Assembly (NCBI RefSeq): GCF_024347395.1
Contig: NZ_AP025472.1
Coordinates: 372,001 to 436,000 of the forward strand
Reading direction: 5' to 3'
Source of the DNA: Vibrio cortegadensis
Lineage (GTDB): Bacteria > Pseudomonadota > Gammaproteobacteria > Enterobacterales > Vibrionaceae
Length of the DNA stretch: 64,000 nt
Part shown: in pieces, positions 53,535 to 62,858 of the stretch
How the letters are laid out: the number at the start of each line of letters is the position of its first letter
How positions within the stretch are numbered: the first letter of the stretch is position 1
The notes under the pieces: model-generated
What the model was told of the DNA's origin: nothing
Databases searched by the model: none
Seen by the model: only the letters and a program-made list of their open reading frames with translations
Position numbers and translations under genes: made by a program

Positions 53535-54572
53535 ATGGATATCTCTGAATTACTGGATTTTAGTGTAAAGCATAACGCATCAGATCTACATCTTTCTGCA
53601 GGTGTTCCTCCTATGGTACGTATAGATGGCGAAGTAAGAAAGCTTGGAGTGCCAGCTTTTAGCCATGCAGATGTACATCGTTTGGTTTTTGAGATCATGA
53701 ACGATGCTCAACGTAGCGAGTATGAAGAAAAACTGGAGGTCGATTTCTCATTTGAACTTCCTCAAGTTGGACGTTTTCGTGTGAATGCTTTCAATCAAGC
53801 ACGCGGCTGCGCAGCTGTATTTCGTACTATTCCAGTGGAGATCCCAACATTAGAGCAGTTGGATGCACCGGAAATATTTGAAAAAATAGCTAATTATGAG
53901 AAAGGTTTAGTTTTGGTTACTGGGCCTACTGGTTCTGGTAAATCGACAACCTTGGCGGCCATGGTCGATTATGTGAATCGTCACCATAATAAGCATATCT
54001 TAACCATTGAAGATCCGATCGAGTTCGTTCACACCAATAACAAAAGCTTAGTGAATCAGCGTGAAGTCCATCGTGATACTCACAGTTTTAAAAATGCTTT
54101 ACGTTCAGCTTTGCGTGAAGACCCTGATGTGATCTTAGTGGGGGAGTTGCGAGACCAAGAGACGATCAGCTTAGCGTTAACCGCAGCCGAAACAGGACAC
54201 TTAGTTTTTGGTACGTTGCACACCAGCTCTGCGGCGAAAACTATTGACCGTATTATTGATGTCTTCCCAGGTAGCGATAAAGATATGGTTCGTTCGATGA
54301 TGTCTGAGTCATTACGTGCGGTGATTGCTCAAAAACTCTTAAAACGCATTGGTGGTGGGCGAGTTGCGTGTCATGAAATTATGATGGCAACCCCTGCAAT
54401 TCGTAACTTGATCCGTGAAGATAAAGTCGCGCAAATGTACTCCATCATTCAAACCGGCGCCGCTCATGGCATGCAAACCATGGAGCAAAATTCGAAACAG
54501 CTCATTGCTCAAGGTTTGGTTGAGTTGGAAGAAGTGCAGAAAAAAATTGAAATAGAAACCTCACTGTTTTAA
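53535..54572 (+). CDS. pilT: Twitching motility retraction ATPase PilT
   Basis: Hexameric ATPase at the base of type IV pili that drives pilus retraction. 345 residues. Walker A GPTGSGKST at 130-138, the Asp box and Walker B EDPDVILVGELRD at about 196-208, and the conserved AIRNLIRE motif (about 288-295) that is needed for retraction. ATG 53535 follows AAGGA. It is upstream of pilU and tightly divergent from yggS. Confidence 0.97.
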   Translation: MDISELLDFSVKHNASDLHLSAGVPPMVRIDGEVRKLGVPAFSHADVHRLVFEIMNDAQRSEYEEKLEVDFSFELPQVGRFRVNAFNQARGCAAVFRTIPVEIPTLEQLDAPEIFEKIANYEKGLVLVTGPTGSGKSTTLAAMVDYVNRHHNKHILTIEDPIEFVHTNNKSLVNQREVHRDTHSFKNALRSALREDPDVILVGELRDQETISLALTAAETGHLVFGTLHTSSAAKTIDRIIDVFPGSDKDMVRSMMSESLRAVIAQKLLKRIGGGRVACHEIMMATPAIRNLIREDKVAQMYSIIQTGAAHGMQTMEQNSKQLIAQGLVELEEVQKKIEIETSLF

Positions 54573-54616
54573 ATAATTGACCTCCCCATTTAGCGTTAGA
54601 AGAGACGAGTACAATC

Positions 54617-55723
54617 ATGGAATTAAATCAAATCCTCGCGGGGATGAATGAAGAAAAAGCATCGGATCTTTATATTACTGTCGGTGCTCCTATTCTCTTT
54701 CGTATTGATGGGGAGCTAAGACCACAAGGTGAAAAGCTATCAGAAGATCAGGTAACAAGCTTGCTTGATGCGATGATGGATGCCGATCGTCAGAATGAGT
54801 TTCGCCAATCCCGTGAATCAAATTTTGCGATTATGAGAGATTTTGGGCGTTTTCGTGTGAGTGCTTTTTTCCAGCGAGAACTGCCAGGCGCGGTGATTCG
54901 CCGTATTGAAACGGTGATCCCGACGTTTGAGCAATTGAAATTGCCCGTGGTATTACAAGACCTTGCGATTGCAAAACGTGGATTAGTGCTGGTGGTTGGT
55001 GCGACTGGTTCGGGTAAATCGACATCAATGGCCGCGATGACAGGCTATCGCAATAGCAATCGGTCGGGTCATATTTTGACGGTAGAAGATCCGATTGAAT
55101 TCGTGCATGAACATCAGCGTTGTATTGTGACCCAGCGTGAAGTCGGTTTAGACACGGATAGCTATGAAGTGGCGTTGAAAAACTCACTGCGTCAGGCTCC
55201 AGATATGATCTTAATTGGTGAAATTCGTAACCGAGAAACCATGGAATACGCGATGACGTTTGCTGAAACCGGGCATCTTTGTATGGCGACTCTGCACGCG
55301 AATAACGCTAACCAAGCCTTAGAACGCATTTTGCACTTAGTACCGAAAGAGCAAAAAGAGCAGTTCCTATTCGATCTTTCTATGAACTTAAAAGGCATTG
55401 TGGCTCAGCAATTGATTCGTGATAAAAACGGAAAAGGTCGTCATGGGGTATTTGAGATCTTGCTTAATAGTCCAAGGATCTCAGATTTGATCCGTCGAGG
55501 CGATCTACATGAATTAAAAGCGACAATGGCGAAATCTCAAGAGATTGGAATGCAAACCTTTGATCAATCACTGTATAAGTTAGTCGTGGAAGGGAAGATC
55601 AATGAGGAAGATGCACTTCATAGTGCTGATTCAGCGAACGATCTACGTTTAATGCTGAAAACACAGTCCAAAACAGATTCTGACAGTAGCAGCTTAAGTG
55701 GCATAAAAATCGAAATGGATTAA
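54617..55723 (+). CDS. pilU: PilT-dependent pilus retraction ATPase PilU
   Basis: Paralogue of PilT that aids retraction under load. 368 residues. Walker A GATGSGKST at 128-136, Walker B APDMILIGEIRNRE, and the tail after 340 is rich in Ser, Asp and Lys (QSKTDSDSSSLSG). 44 bases after pilT, so probably one transcript. Followed by a terminator. Confidence 0.97.
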   Translation: MELNQILAGMNEEKASDLYITVGAPILFRIDGELRPQGEKLSEDQVTSLLDAMMDADRQNEFRQSRESNFAIMRDFGRFRVSAFFQRELPGAVIRRIETVIPTFEQLKLPVVLQDLAIAKRGLVLVVGATGSGKSTSMAAMTGYRNSNRSGHILTVEDPIEFVHEHQRCIVTQREVGLDTDSYEVALKNSLRQAPDMILIGEIRNRETMEYAMTFAETGHLCMATLHANNANQALERILHLVPKEQKEQFLFDLSMNLKGIVAQQLIRDKNGKGRHGVFEILLNSPRISDLIRRGDLHELKATMAKSQEIGMQTFDQSLYKLVVEGKINEEDALHSADSANDLRLMLKTQSKTDSDSSSLSGIKIEMD

Positions 55724-55768
55724 TGGTTAAGGGCGGGGATTTGCTGTAGTCATTGAATTCAATTAAAT

Positions 55769-55805
55769 AAGTTCTAGTGGGGAAATCCGCTAGAACTTAT
55801 TTTTT
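55769..55805. terminator. Terminator after pilU
   Basis: Nine-pair stem AAGTTCTAG / CTAGAACTT around a 12-base loop that can pair further (GG / CC), followed by a T run. Confidence 0.8.
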
Positions 55806-55834
55806 ACTGATGAGTTTTATCCAAAGAGTGAGGG

Positions 55835-56272
55835 TTACTCACCCCATTGAGCTTCAAACCAACTCTCTAGAATAACAACCGCAGATTGGCAGTCGATATT
55901 GCCTTTGCTTAACGCTTTGTATCCACCCATCTCAAATAGTTCTTCACGAGCTGTCGTGGTTGAAAGTCGTTCATCATGCAGTTCGACTGTATAACCGAAC
56001 CGGCCATGAATTCGATTGGCAAATTTCTTCGCTCTAGCGGTGATCACTTCGAGGTCTTTGCCATTTAAATCAGTCGGAAGCCCGACCACGATAAGATCTG
56101 GTTGCCACTCTTTCAGCATTTTTTCGATATCATCCCAGTTAGGGATACCATCTTTAGCTTTAAAGGCTTTTAATGGGTTTGCGGTGCCTGTAATTTCTTG
56201 TCCAATGGCACTACCAATGCTTTTTGTGCCGTAATCGAAAGCGATAATTGAACGTGATTTTGTGTTGCTCAT
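55835..56272 (-). CDS. ruvX: RuvX/YqgF Holliday junction resolvase-like nuclease
   Basis: RNase H-fold protein of 145 residues, linked to pre-16S rRNA processing. IIAFDYGTKSIGSAIGQEI at 9-27 holds the first catalytic Asp, IVVGLPTDLNGKD the second strand and HDERLSTTTARE the conserved DERLST motif. Overlaps yqgE by four bases (ATGA), so translation is coupled. Last of rsmE-gshB-yqgE-ruvX. Confidence 0.96.
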   Translation of the reverse strand: MSNTKSRSIIAFDYGTKSIGSAIGQEITGTANPLKAFKAKDGIPNWDDIEKMLKEWQPDLIVVGLPTDLNGKDLEVITARAKKFANRIHGRFGYTVELHDERLSTTTAREELFEMGGYKALSKGNIDCQSAVVILESWFEAQWGE

Positions 56273-56832
56273 GCGTGTCCTGCTTGGGATGACAGTTGAG
56301 CAGCATCAATGCCGAGCATTTGCACTGCTTTTTGCCATCGTTCGTTAATAGGTGTTTCAAAAATGACGCTTGGATCGGCTTCAATAGTTAGCCATGAATT
56401 ATCCGCAAGTTCGACTTCTAATTGACCCGGTTCCCAACCTGAGTAGCCCAAAGCAACTAAGTAGTTATTTGGCTCAGCTTCGGTTCCCAATACATTAAGA
56501 ATGTCTTTAGAAGTTGTGACCGAGATTTTCTCCGTCATTTGAATGCTTGATTCATAGCTATCTTTGGGTTCGTGTAAAATAAACCCGCGATCTTCAGATA
56601 CTGGCCCACCATTAAGTACTGGTTTCTCTAAACTCTCTACGTTTAATTGTGGGTGGATGTTATCCACATCAACTTGTTTCAACATTTTCCCTACAGTGAC
56701 ATCGATAGGAGCATTAATGATTAACCCCATTGCTCCCTCTTCATTATGTTCGCACAAGTAGATCACCGTACGTTTAAAGTAGGGGTCTTGCATTCCGGGC
56801 ATTGCCACAAGAAAGTGATTGGTTAGGTCCAT
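56269..56832 (-). CDS. yqgE: YqgE/AlgH family protein
   Basis: 187 residues, family of unknown role (AlgH of Pseudomonas). Begins MDLTNHFLVAMPGMQDPYFKRTVIYLCEHNEEGAMGLIINAP, then VLNGGPVSEDRGFILH and GYSGWEPGQLEVEL, all diagnostic. Lies between gshB and ruvX. Confidence 0.95.
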   Translation of the reverse strand: MDLTNHFLVAMPGMQDPYFKRTVIYLCEHNEEGAMGLIINAPIDVTVGKMLKQVDVDNIHPQLNVESLEKPVLNGGPVSEDRGFILHEPKDSYESSIQMTEKISVTTSKDILNVLGTEAEPNNYLVALGYSGWEPGQLEVELADNSWLTIEADPSVIFETPINERWQKAVQMLGIDAAQLSSQAGHA

Positions 56833-56890
56833 AACGATTCCTGTATCAAAGGGAAGAGAGTTAGGCAGTATATGTACTGCCTAAATTGAG

Positions 56891-57838
56891 TTATGCGTTA
56901 ATTCGGCGTTCAATGGCATCCATTAATTTACCTGTAATTGAGATATCAAAAGCGGCTTCGATCTCTTTAATACAAGTAGGACTTGTGACATTAATTTCAG
57001 TCAATTTATCGCCAATAACATCTAAGCCAACAAAAATTAAGCCTTTCTCTTTTAACGTTGGAGCGACTGCTTGTGCAATCTTAAGGTCGGTTTCACTCAG
57101 TGGGCGTGCTTCACCTCTACCGCCTGCTGCTAAATTCCCACGAGTTTCCCCTTTAGCTGGAATTCTTGCTAAGCAGTATGGCATTGGCTCACCATCGACG
57201 ACTAAAATACGCTTATCACCGTTGCTGATATCAGGAACAAAGGTTTGCGCCATGCAGTAGTTTTGTCCATGGTTCGTCAGTGTTTCAATGATCACTGATA
57301 CGTTTGGATCGCCCGCTTTTACACGGAAAATGGACGCACCACCCATTCCATCTAGCGGTTTAAGGATCACATCGCCGTGCTCTTCTCTAAATGCTTTAAT
57401 CTTCTCTGCTTTACGCGTCACTATGGTGGTCGGCGTTAGTTCAGGGAACCATGCGGTGAACAACTTCTCATTACAATCACGTAGGCTTTGTGGTTTGTTG
57501 ACAATGAGAGCACCATTTTCTTCAGCACGTTCAAGAATGTAAGTCGCGTAAATGTATTCAGTATCAAAAGGAGGATCTTTACGCATTAGCACGGCATCAA
57601 GATCAGATAAAGCGATGGTTTGCTCTGACTTAAATTCGTACCAATCGTTTGGATCTTCTTTTAGCTCAACGACTTTTGTATCAGCAATGGCGACGCCTTG
57701 ATCTAAGTGTAGATCATCCATCTCCATATAGTGAATTTCATAGCCGCGACGCTGTGCTTCAAGCATCATGGCAAAGCTAGAGTCTTTTTTGATATTAATG
57801 GATGAAATAGGATCCATTACGATGCCAAGTTTGATCAT
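56891..57838 (-). CDS. gshB: Glutathione synthetase
   Basis: ATP-grasp enzyme joining gamma-glutamylcysteine and glycine. 315 residues. MKPLDGMGG-like motif VILKPLDGMGGASIFRV, RILVVDGEPMPYCLARIP and the C-terminal INVTSPTCIKEIE are visible. Thirteen bases after rsmE, so it is probably in one transcript. Confidence 0.97.
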   Translation of the reverse strand: MIKLGIVMDPISSINIKKDSSFAMMLEAQRRGYEIHYMEMDDLHLDQGVAIADTKVVELKEDPNDWYEFKSEQTIALSDLDAVLMRKDPPFDTEYIYATYILERAEENGALIVNKPQSLRDCNEKLFTAWFPELTPTTIVTRKAEKIKAFREEHGDVILKPLDGMGGASIFRVKAGDPNVSVIIETLTNHGQNYCMAQTFVPDISNGDKRILVVDGEPMPYCLARIPAKGETRGNLAAGGRGEARPLSETDLKIAQAVAPTLKEKGLIFVGLDVIGDKLTEINVTSPTCIKEIEAAFDISITGKLMDAIERRINA

Positions 57839-57851
57839 TGTTATTCTCCAG

Positions 57852-58583
57852 TTAGCCTAGATCGCCGAAACGAACTTGTAAGGCTGTGATAGCGGTAAGC
57901 GCGGCAGTTTCGGTACGAAGTACTCGTGGGCCAAGCAAAGTTTCTTCAAATTTGTATTGTTCTGTCATGCTGATCTCTTCAGCTGATAAGCCGCCTTCTG
58001 GGCCGATAAGCAGACGAACTTTCTCTACAGGTTCAGGAAGTGTATTGATTGAATATTTTGCTCTAGGATGAAGGTTTAACTTTAGAGCATCGCTATTTTC
58101 AGCACACCAAGCTTCAAGTTGCATGATTGGGCGAATGGTTGGGACGATATTACGCCCTGATTGTTCGCAAGCTGCGATAGCAATTTTCTGCCATTGAGCC
58201 AGTTTCTTCTCAAATCGTTTCGTGTCAAGTTTTACGCCACAACGTTCCGAGATCAGTGGAGTAATGGTATTAACACCAAGTTCAACCGACTTTTGAATGG
58301 TGAATTCCATTTTATCACCACGTGATACCACTTGACCTAAATGTAGGTTGAGAGGGGATTCTGAGCTGCGTTCAACACGGCTAGTGACTTCTACATCAAC
58401 ATGTTTTTTGCTTACTTGAGTGATAACTGCAGGAAATTCAGCGTTACTTCCATCAAATAAAAGTACCTCTTGGCCTTCCTTCATTCGTAATACGCGGCCA
58501 ATATGACCCGCGGCATCTTCACAAAGTGCAATTGTGCCTAGCCCATGGATGAGTTCTGGGTGATAAATTCGAGGGACTCTCAT
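57852..58583 (-). CDS. rsmE: 16S rRNA (uracil-1498-N3)-methyltransferase
   Basis: SPOUT methyltransferase of 243 residues acting on 16S rRNA in the small subunit. N-terminal PUA-like MRVPRIYHPE, then the knot region with RLLIGPEGGLSAEE and LLGPRVLRTETAALTAI. Lies 13 bases ahead of gshB. Confidence 0.96.
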   Translation of the reverse strand: MRVPRIYHPELIHGLGTIALCEDAAGHIGRVLRMKEGQEVLLFDGSNAEFPAVITQVSKKHVDVEVTSRVERSSESPLNLHLGQVVSRGDKMEFTIQKSVELGVNTITPLISERCGVKLDTKRFEKKLAQWQKIAIAACEQSGRNIVPTIRPIMQLEAWCAENSDALKLNLHPRAKYSINTLPEPVEKVRLLIGPEGGLSAEEISMTEQYKFEETLLGPRVLRTETAALTAITALQVRFGDLG

Positions 58584-58720
58584 TATGATAAACCTATAAA
58601 TGCTTTATTTTTGGATACAATATCTCAGCCTAACATGGATGCTAGTCAGTGAAAAAACAAGTATCTCTTTATAATTTAGAATGAGTTCTTATGGCTTTAC
58701 ACCATAAGAACGAGGTGAAT

Positions 58721-59419
58721 TTATTGACAAGCTTGGACAACAAAAGGATTGTGATTTTTTTGGATTTTAGAGATGCGCTTATCTCGTTCACATTCCCATT
58801 CATCTGGCGGGAAACTCTTATTCCACGCTGTCATCAATTGAGTTTGTTGCTTTGACAGCTTAAAGCCATACTCTTGACTCATGTATAAGTAAGTTCGAGC
58901 AATCGATCCTTTTGCTCTGTCAGGTGGCATCACTTTACGCTGCTTAAAGTTAATTTGCATTTCACATTGCCCATAACTTACGCCATTAAGGCCATTCCAC
59001 TGGCTAAAGTTATAGTTAGAACGATCACCGTTCACTTCACCAATAGCAGGGGTAAGGTTGTGAAGATCGGCTTCCATTGATTTGAATGTCTTGTCATTTT
59101 TGGTGCAATTCTTTCGTCCACCAGTTTGCCAACACTGGCGCTGGTGGCCAAACTGCCATGCTGGAACGACATGCTCCCACTCGATTCGGCTGGCTCTTTT
59201 TTGTTGCTTACGAACTTGGTATCCGCATGCCTTTAAATCAGGGACCCCTTTCTTTTTATTTTTCCAAGTAATATCGCATCCACAGTAGAAGCTGGTTGGG
59301 TGATCTAAATAGATCTTAACCGCTTCTCTTTTGGCTTTTGAAAATGAAGAGGGAGGGGCAGATAGAGCGATGGAAGGGATTAGCCCTACAGCTGCGATCA
59401 TTAATACGAGAGTTTTCAT
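58721..59419 (-). CDS. endA: Periplasmic endonuclease I (Vvn/Dns type)
   Basis: Non-specific DNA/RNA endonuclease, secreted or periplasmic; in Vibrio it limits DNA uptake. 232 residues from the ATG at 59419. The signal peptide MKTLVLMIAAVGLIPSIALS is cut before APP. The beta-beta-alpha-metal active site is IEWEHVVPAW (E82, H83) and NLTPAIGEVNGDRSNYNF. Eight cysteines suit the disulfides of Vvn. The frame extends to 59461, but those 14 residues would precede the signal peptide. Confidence 0.95.
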   Translation of the reverse strand: MKTLVLMIAAVGLIPSIALSAPPSSFSKAKREAVKIYLDHPTSFYCGCDITWKNKKKGVPDLKACGYQVRKQQKRASRIEWEHVVPAWQFGHQRQCWQTGGRKNCTKNDKTFKSMEADLHNLTPAIGEVNGDRSNYNFSQWNGLNGVSYGQCEMQINFKQRKVMPPDRAKGSIARTYLYMSQEYGFKLSKQQTQLMTAWNKSFPPDEWECERDKRISKIQKNHNPFVVQACQ

Positions 59420-59552
59420 AATAAAAGACTGGTAAAAGTATGATAAATACCAGTCTACCACTCAAATGATAAAAGTCTCTATTACATAATTCTCATTAGG
59501 GTTCATGCAGAGAAAATATGGACCTCAGATAAATAACGATATTTTTGTCGCA

Positions 59553-60065
59553 TTAACTGAGCTGTTTACCGCTATAGGTGAGCGTCTGTTTACACTGCTG
59601 ACAACGGTACGTTGCTTGGTTTCGAATGACTTTATTGTGTCGGCGTATCGTTAAAGGGTAACTGGAACAGCCGCATTGATACTCGAAAGTCTTGCCTTGC
59701 ACAGAGGTGACAGTAAAAGAGTGAGTTGTGTTGGCGGGGATATTAAATACGGAATTCATCACGCCTTGCCACTCTTTCCCGTGCGGGCGAACTCGACCAT
59801 AGACTTGATAAGTGATGAGGTGGGCGACCTCGTGGGGAATCACTTCATCTAGAAACGCTTGTTGGTTCTCTTTGAAAAGAATCGGGTTAATACGAATTTC
59901 ATTAAGTTGAAGGTAGGCTTTTCCTGCGGCTTTTCCTCTTAATTGAAAGCTTATTTTTGGCATAGTAAAAGGTTGCTGGAAGGCTTTGCTCGCAATGCTA
60001 ATACACTCGGCTAATTTCTTCGTTGCTGAGTAAGTGAGTTCGTTGTGTTGCAAAATATTCCCCAT
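59553..60065 (-). CDS. sprT: SprT family zinc metalloprotein
   Basis: 170 residues. Zinc protease-like motif HEVAH at 78-82 and a C-terminal zinc ribbon (CGC...CQQC). E. coli SprT is linked to bolA control; its biochemical role is unsettled. The frame is open to 60098, but residues MALASALRPFF would be coded by a terminator, so I place the start at the ATG at 60065, the first base after the terminator T tract. No normal ribosome site is visible. See findings. Confidence 0.88.
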   Translation of the reverse strand: MGNILQHNELTYSATKKLAECISIASKAFQQPFTMPKISFQLRGKAAGKAYLQLNEIRINPILFKENQQAFLDEVIPHEVAHLITYQVYGRVRPHGKEWQGVMNSVFNIPANTTHSFTVTSVQGKTFEYQCGCSSYPLTIRRHNKVIRNQATYRCQQCKQTLTYSGKQLS

Positions 60066-60098
60066 AAAAAAAGGCCTTAGCGCCGAAGCTAAGGCCAA
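60066..60098 (-). terminator. Terminator of the DUF2189 gene, abutting sprT
   Basis: Minus strand: perfect stem GGCCTTAGC / GCTAAGGCC with a 6-base loop, followed by seven T's. The last T is next to the A of the sprT ATG. Confidence 0.88.
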
Positions 60099-60131
60099 AT
60101 ACTATCATCTTTGGGGTTTAATACTGGAGAC

Positions 60132-60929
60132 CTATAGATGATGTTTTTTCTTAATTGTCGCGTGATAGGCATGCCATGTTCCATATCCTAAAATAGGCAT
60201 AGTAAATAGCATTCCAAAACCGTAGGTGGCAAAGCCGATAAGGATGCCGCCACAAATAATCGCAGCCCATACGATCATCGCTGGTATATTGGATTTGACC
60301 GCATTGAAGCTAGAGAAAATGGCACTCATCATATCCACTCGGCGTTCCATCATTAGCGGGATAGAAAATGCAGAGATACTGAAAACGACACTGGCGAGTA
60401 CAAAGCCAACTGCAGACCCAATAATGAGGAAAGGAGCAAACTCAGCAATTGGCGCACCTTGAACTGAAGGGTATAGCGCATAAAGTAGTGCGGCGATACG
60501 CATCCAGAAAATCATGGCAACGGCGAGTAATATTGCAAATGCCCATTGAGCGGTTGAATTTCGACGGATGGCTTTCATGGAGTGAAATAGACTTGCATCG
60601 TGCCCTTTTTCTCGCTCCCAACTGGCATCATAAAGCCCAAGAGCTAAGAATGGCCCAATGAGCATATAGACAACTAAACTCGGCATCACCACAAGATGGG
60701 TCCCTTGCCATTGTACTAATTGAACAATCGCAATCGCGGCAGCCATAAAACATAAGCCGTAAAACGCGCTAATGATGGGCATTCGAATAAAGTCATGCAA
60801 GCCAAGAGATAACCAATGAAAGGGGGCGGAAACACTGAGTTGGTTACATGGAATGGTACGAGCATATTCGCTGTTCTTGACGTGATGCTTTTTATTTTCA
60901 AAGTCTGAGTTATGTACTGTTCGAGGCAT
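60132..60929 (-). CDS. DUF2189 integral membrane protein
   Basis: 265 residues. The start is hydrophilic, followed by about six membrane helices (roughly 54-75, 77-100, 115-140, 153-180, 208-232, 235-255). SLGLHDFIRMPIISAFYGLCFM and LIGPFLALGLYDASWEREKG fit the family. Role unknown. Followed by a terminator and sprT. No clear partner. Confidence 0.85.
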   Translation of the reverse strand: MPRTVHNSDFENKKHHVKNSEYARTIPCNQLSVSAPFHWLSLGLHDFIRMPIISAFYGLCFMAAAIAIVQLVQWQGTHLVVMPSLVVYMLIGPFLALGLYDASWEREKGHDASLFHSMKAIRRNSTAQWAFAILLAVAMIFWMRIAALLYALYPSVQGAPIAEFAPFLIIGSAVGFVLASVVFSISAFSIPLMMERRVDMMSAIFSSFNAVKSNIPAMIVWAAIICGGILIGFATYGFGMLFTMPILGYGTWHAYHATIKKKHHL

Positions 60930-61224
60930 AAATCCTCCCTGATTTAAGACGAATCTTAGTTAATTGAATCAATGACTATGATTTTTTAAGCGTCTATTTT
61001 TCAGCTAACGTCTAATAAACTGATAATGATAACGACTTAAGTTTCTCATTAACTATTGTCACTGATACTGCAAAATACAAATTTTAGACGGGATAAAGAT
61101 GGGTTTATTTTTTGGGGCTGGAGCTATGTAGCAAAGGGATGTGTTGCTTATGCGGAATTTTACTCAAAGATTCTGATAGTTATAATTAGACCTACATATA
61201 ACAAGGTTTAATCTGGTTCCGTAA
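60930..61224. other. Intergenic region between DUF2189 and metK
   Basis: About 295 bases. I see no gene, repeat or RNA. Promoter sites for the DUF2189 gene presumably lie on the minus strand. Confidence 0.6.
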
Positions 61225-61257
61225 ATAAAAAAGCTCCCATTTAATAATGAGAGCTTT
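61225..61257 (-). terminator. Terminator after metK
   Basis: Stem AAAGCTCCCATT / AATGAGAGCTTT (one mismatch) with a long T run on the minus strand (TTTTTTATTT). Confidence 0.8.
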
Positions 61258-61324
61258 CTATTAGTTAACTGATAACGATTTGTTAGCAGAAACTAGTTGT
61301 TACCAGACGCTAAGGTGTGAATGC

Positions 61325-62479
61325 TTATTTCAGACCTGCGAATGCTGCAAGCGTGTCTGCTTTATCCGTTGCTTCCCATGGGAATTCTTCACGACCAAAG
61401 TGGCCGTATGCTGCCGTCTTCTTGTAGATAGGCTGAAGAAGGTTAAGCATTTCTTGTAGACCGTATGGGCGTAGGTCGAAGTGTTGACGAACCGCTTCAA
61501 TGATGATGTCGTGAGATACTTTTTCAGTACCGAACGTTTCAACCATGATTGATGTTGGATCTGCAACACCGATCGCGTATGAAAGTTGGATTTCACAACG
61601 GTCAGCCATGCCTGCCGCTACGATGTTTTTCGCTACGTAACGTGCTGCGTATGCTGCTGAACGGTCAACTTTTGATGGATCTTTACCAGAGAATGCACCG
61701 CCACCGTGACGAGCTGCGCCGCCGTAGGTATCTACGATGATCTTACGACCTGTTAGACCACAGTCACCCATTGGGCCACCGATAACGAAACGACCTGTTG
61801 GGTTAATGAAGAAGTTTGTATCTTTATTTAACCATTCAGTTGGAAGCACTGGCTTGATGATCTCTTCCATAACGGCTTCACGAAGGTCCGCTGTTGTTAC
61901 TGAATCACAATGTTGAGTAGAAAGAACGACAGCATCGATACCGACAATCTTACCTTGGTCATACTGGAAGGTTACTTGAGATTTCGCATCTGGGCGAAGG
62001 AAGTCCAGTTTGCCGCTCTTACGTACTTCAGCTTGTTTTTGAACAAGTAGGTGAGAGTAAGTAATTGGAGCAGGCATAAGGATTGGTGTTTCGTTTGTTG
62101 CGTAACCAAACATGATGCCTTGGTCGCCAGCGCCTTGATCTTTAGGATCCGCTTTATCAACACCTTGGTTGATGTCTGGAGACTGTTTACCAATCGTGTT
62201 TAGTACTGCACAAGAGTTAGCATCGAAGCCCATATCTGAATGCACGTAACCAATTTCACGTACTGTTTCACGAGTGATCTCTTCGATATCAACCCACGCT
62301 GAAGTGGTTACTTCACCGCCAACCATAACCATGCCAGTTTTAACGTAAGTTTCACAAGCTACGCGCGCTTTTGGGTCTTGCTCTAAAATTGCATCTAGAA
62401 CCGCATCTGAGATTTGGTCTGCAATTTTATCTGGATGACCTTCTGATACAGATTCAGAGGTGAACAGGTGCTTAGCCAT
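61325..62479 (-). CDS. metK: S-adenosylmethionine synthetase
   Basis: Makes S-adenosylmethionine from methionine and ATP. 384 residues. N-terminus MAKHLFTSESVSEGHPDKIADQISD, GAGDQGIMFGYA, and the glycine-rich GGGAFSGKDPSKVDRSAAY are family signatures. GGAG lies ahead of the ATG. Upstream, 62552-62575, is a MetJ-like operator. Divergent from tkt, the usual order in Vibrio and other gammaproteobacteria. Confidence 0.98.
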   Translation of the reverse strand: MAKHLFTSESVSEGHPDKIADQISDAVLDAILEQDPKARVACETYVKTGMVMVGGEVTTSAWVDIEEITRETVREIGYVHSDMGFDANSCAVLNTIGKQSPDINQGVDKADPKDQGAGDQGIMFGYATNETPILMPAPITYSHLLVQKQAEVRKSGKLDFLRPDAKSQVTFQYDQGKIVGIDAVVLSTQHCDSVTTADLREAVMEEIIKPVLPTEWLNKDTNFFINPTGRFVIGGPMGDCGLTGRKIIVDTYGGAARHGGGAFSGKDPSKVDRSAAYAARYVAKNIVAAGMADRCEIQLSYAIGVADPTSIMVETFGTEKVSHDIIIEAVRQHFDLRPYGLQEMLNLLQPIYKKTAAYGHFGREEFPWEATDKADTLAAFAGLK

Positions 62480-62551
62480 GAGAGCTCCACTTTCAATTAG
62501 TTAGGTTGAGAGTATTAACAACTCACAACGAATAAATAGGGTATATTTTGT

Positions 62552-62575
62552 AGGTGTTTCTACATCTAGACGGCT
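62552..62575. promoter_or_regulatory. MetJ-like operator upstream of metK
   Basis: On the minus strand AGCCGTCT-AGATGTAG-AAACACCT, three contiguous 8-bp units. The first matches the metbox AGACGTCT at 7 of 8 positions and the others less well. It is 75-95 bases upstream of metK and suits methionine repression. Confidence 0.65.
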
Positions 62576-62858
62576 ATTCTAAATTTCATAGCTATAATTA
62601 CAAGTTATTTCTGCACTATCTTATTACTTCAAATTATGGACGGTAGAAAAAAACACCAAACCAATCGTTTGCTTTTTATAGGCGCTAAATGCCTGTCAAT
62701 TAGAACAAATGTAAAAAAAGAGTCGAAAAGTGCAATAAAACCATCAGTAAAACGTTTGCAGTAGGGTAGGTGCTTTGAGACAATACGCGCCGCTGGATCC
62801 GTGTGATGGTTCAGCCCCCTAATTTATTTTTTACTCGCTTATGTATTCAGGAGCAGAC

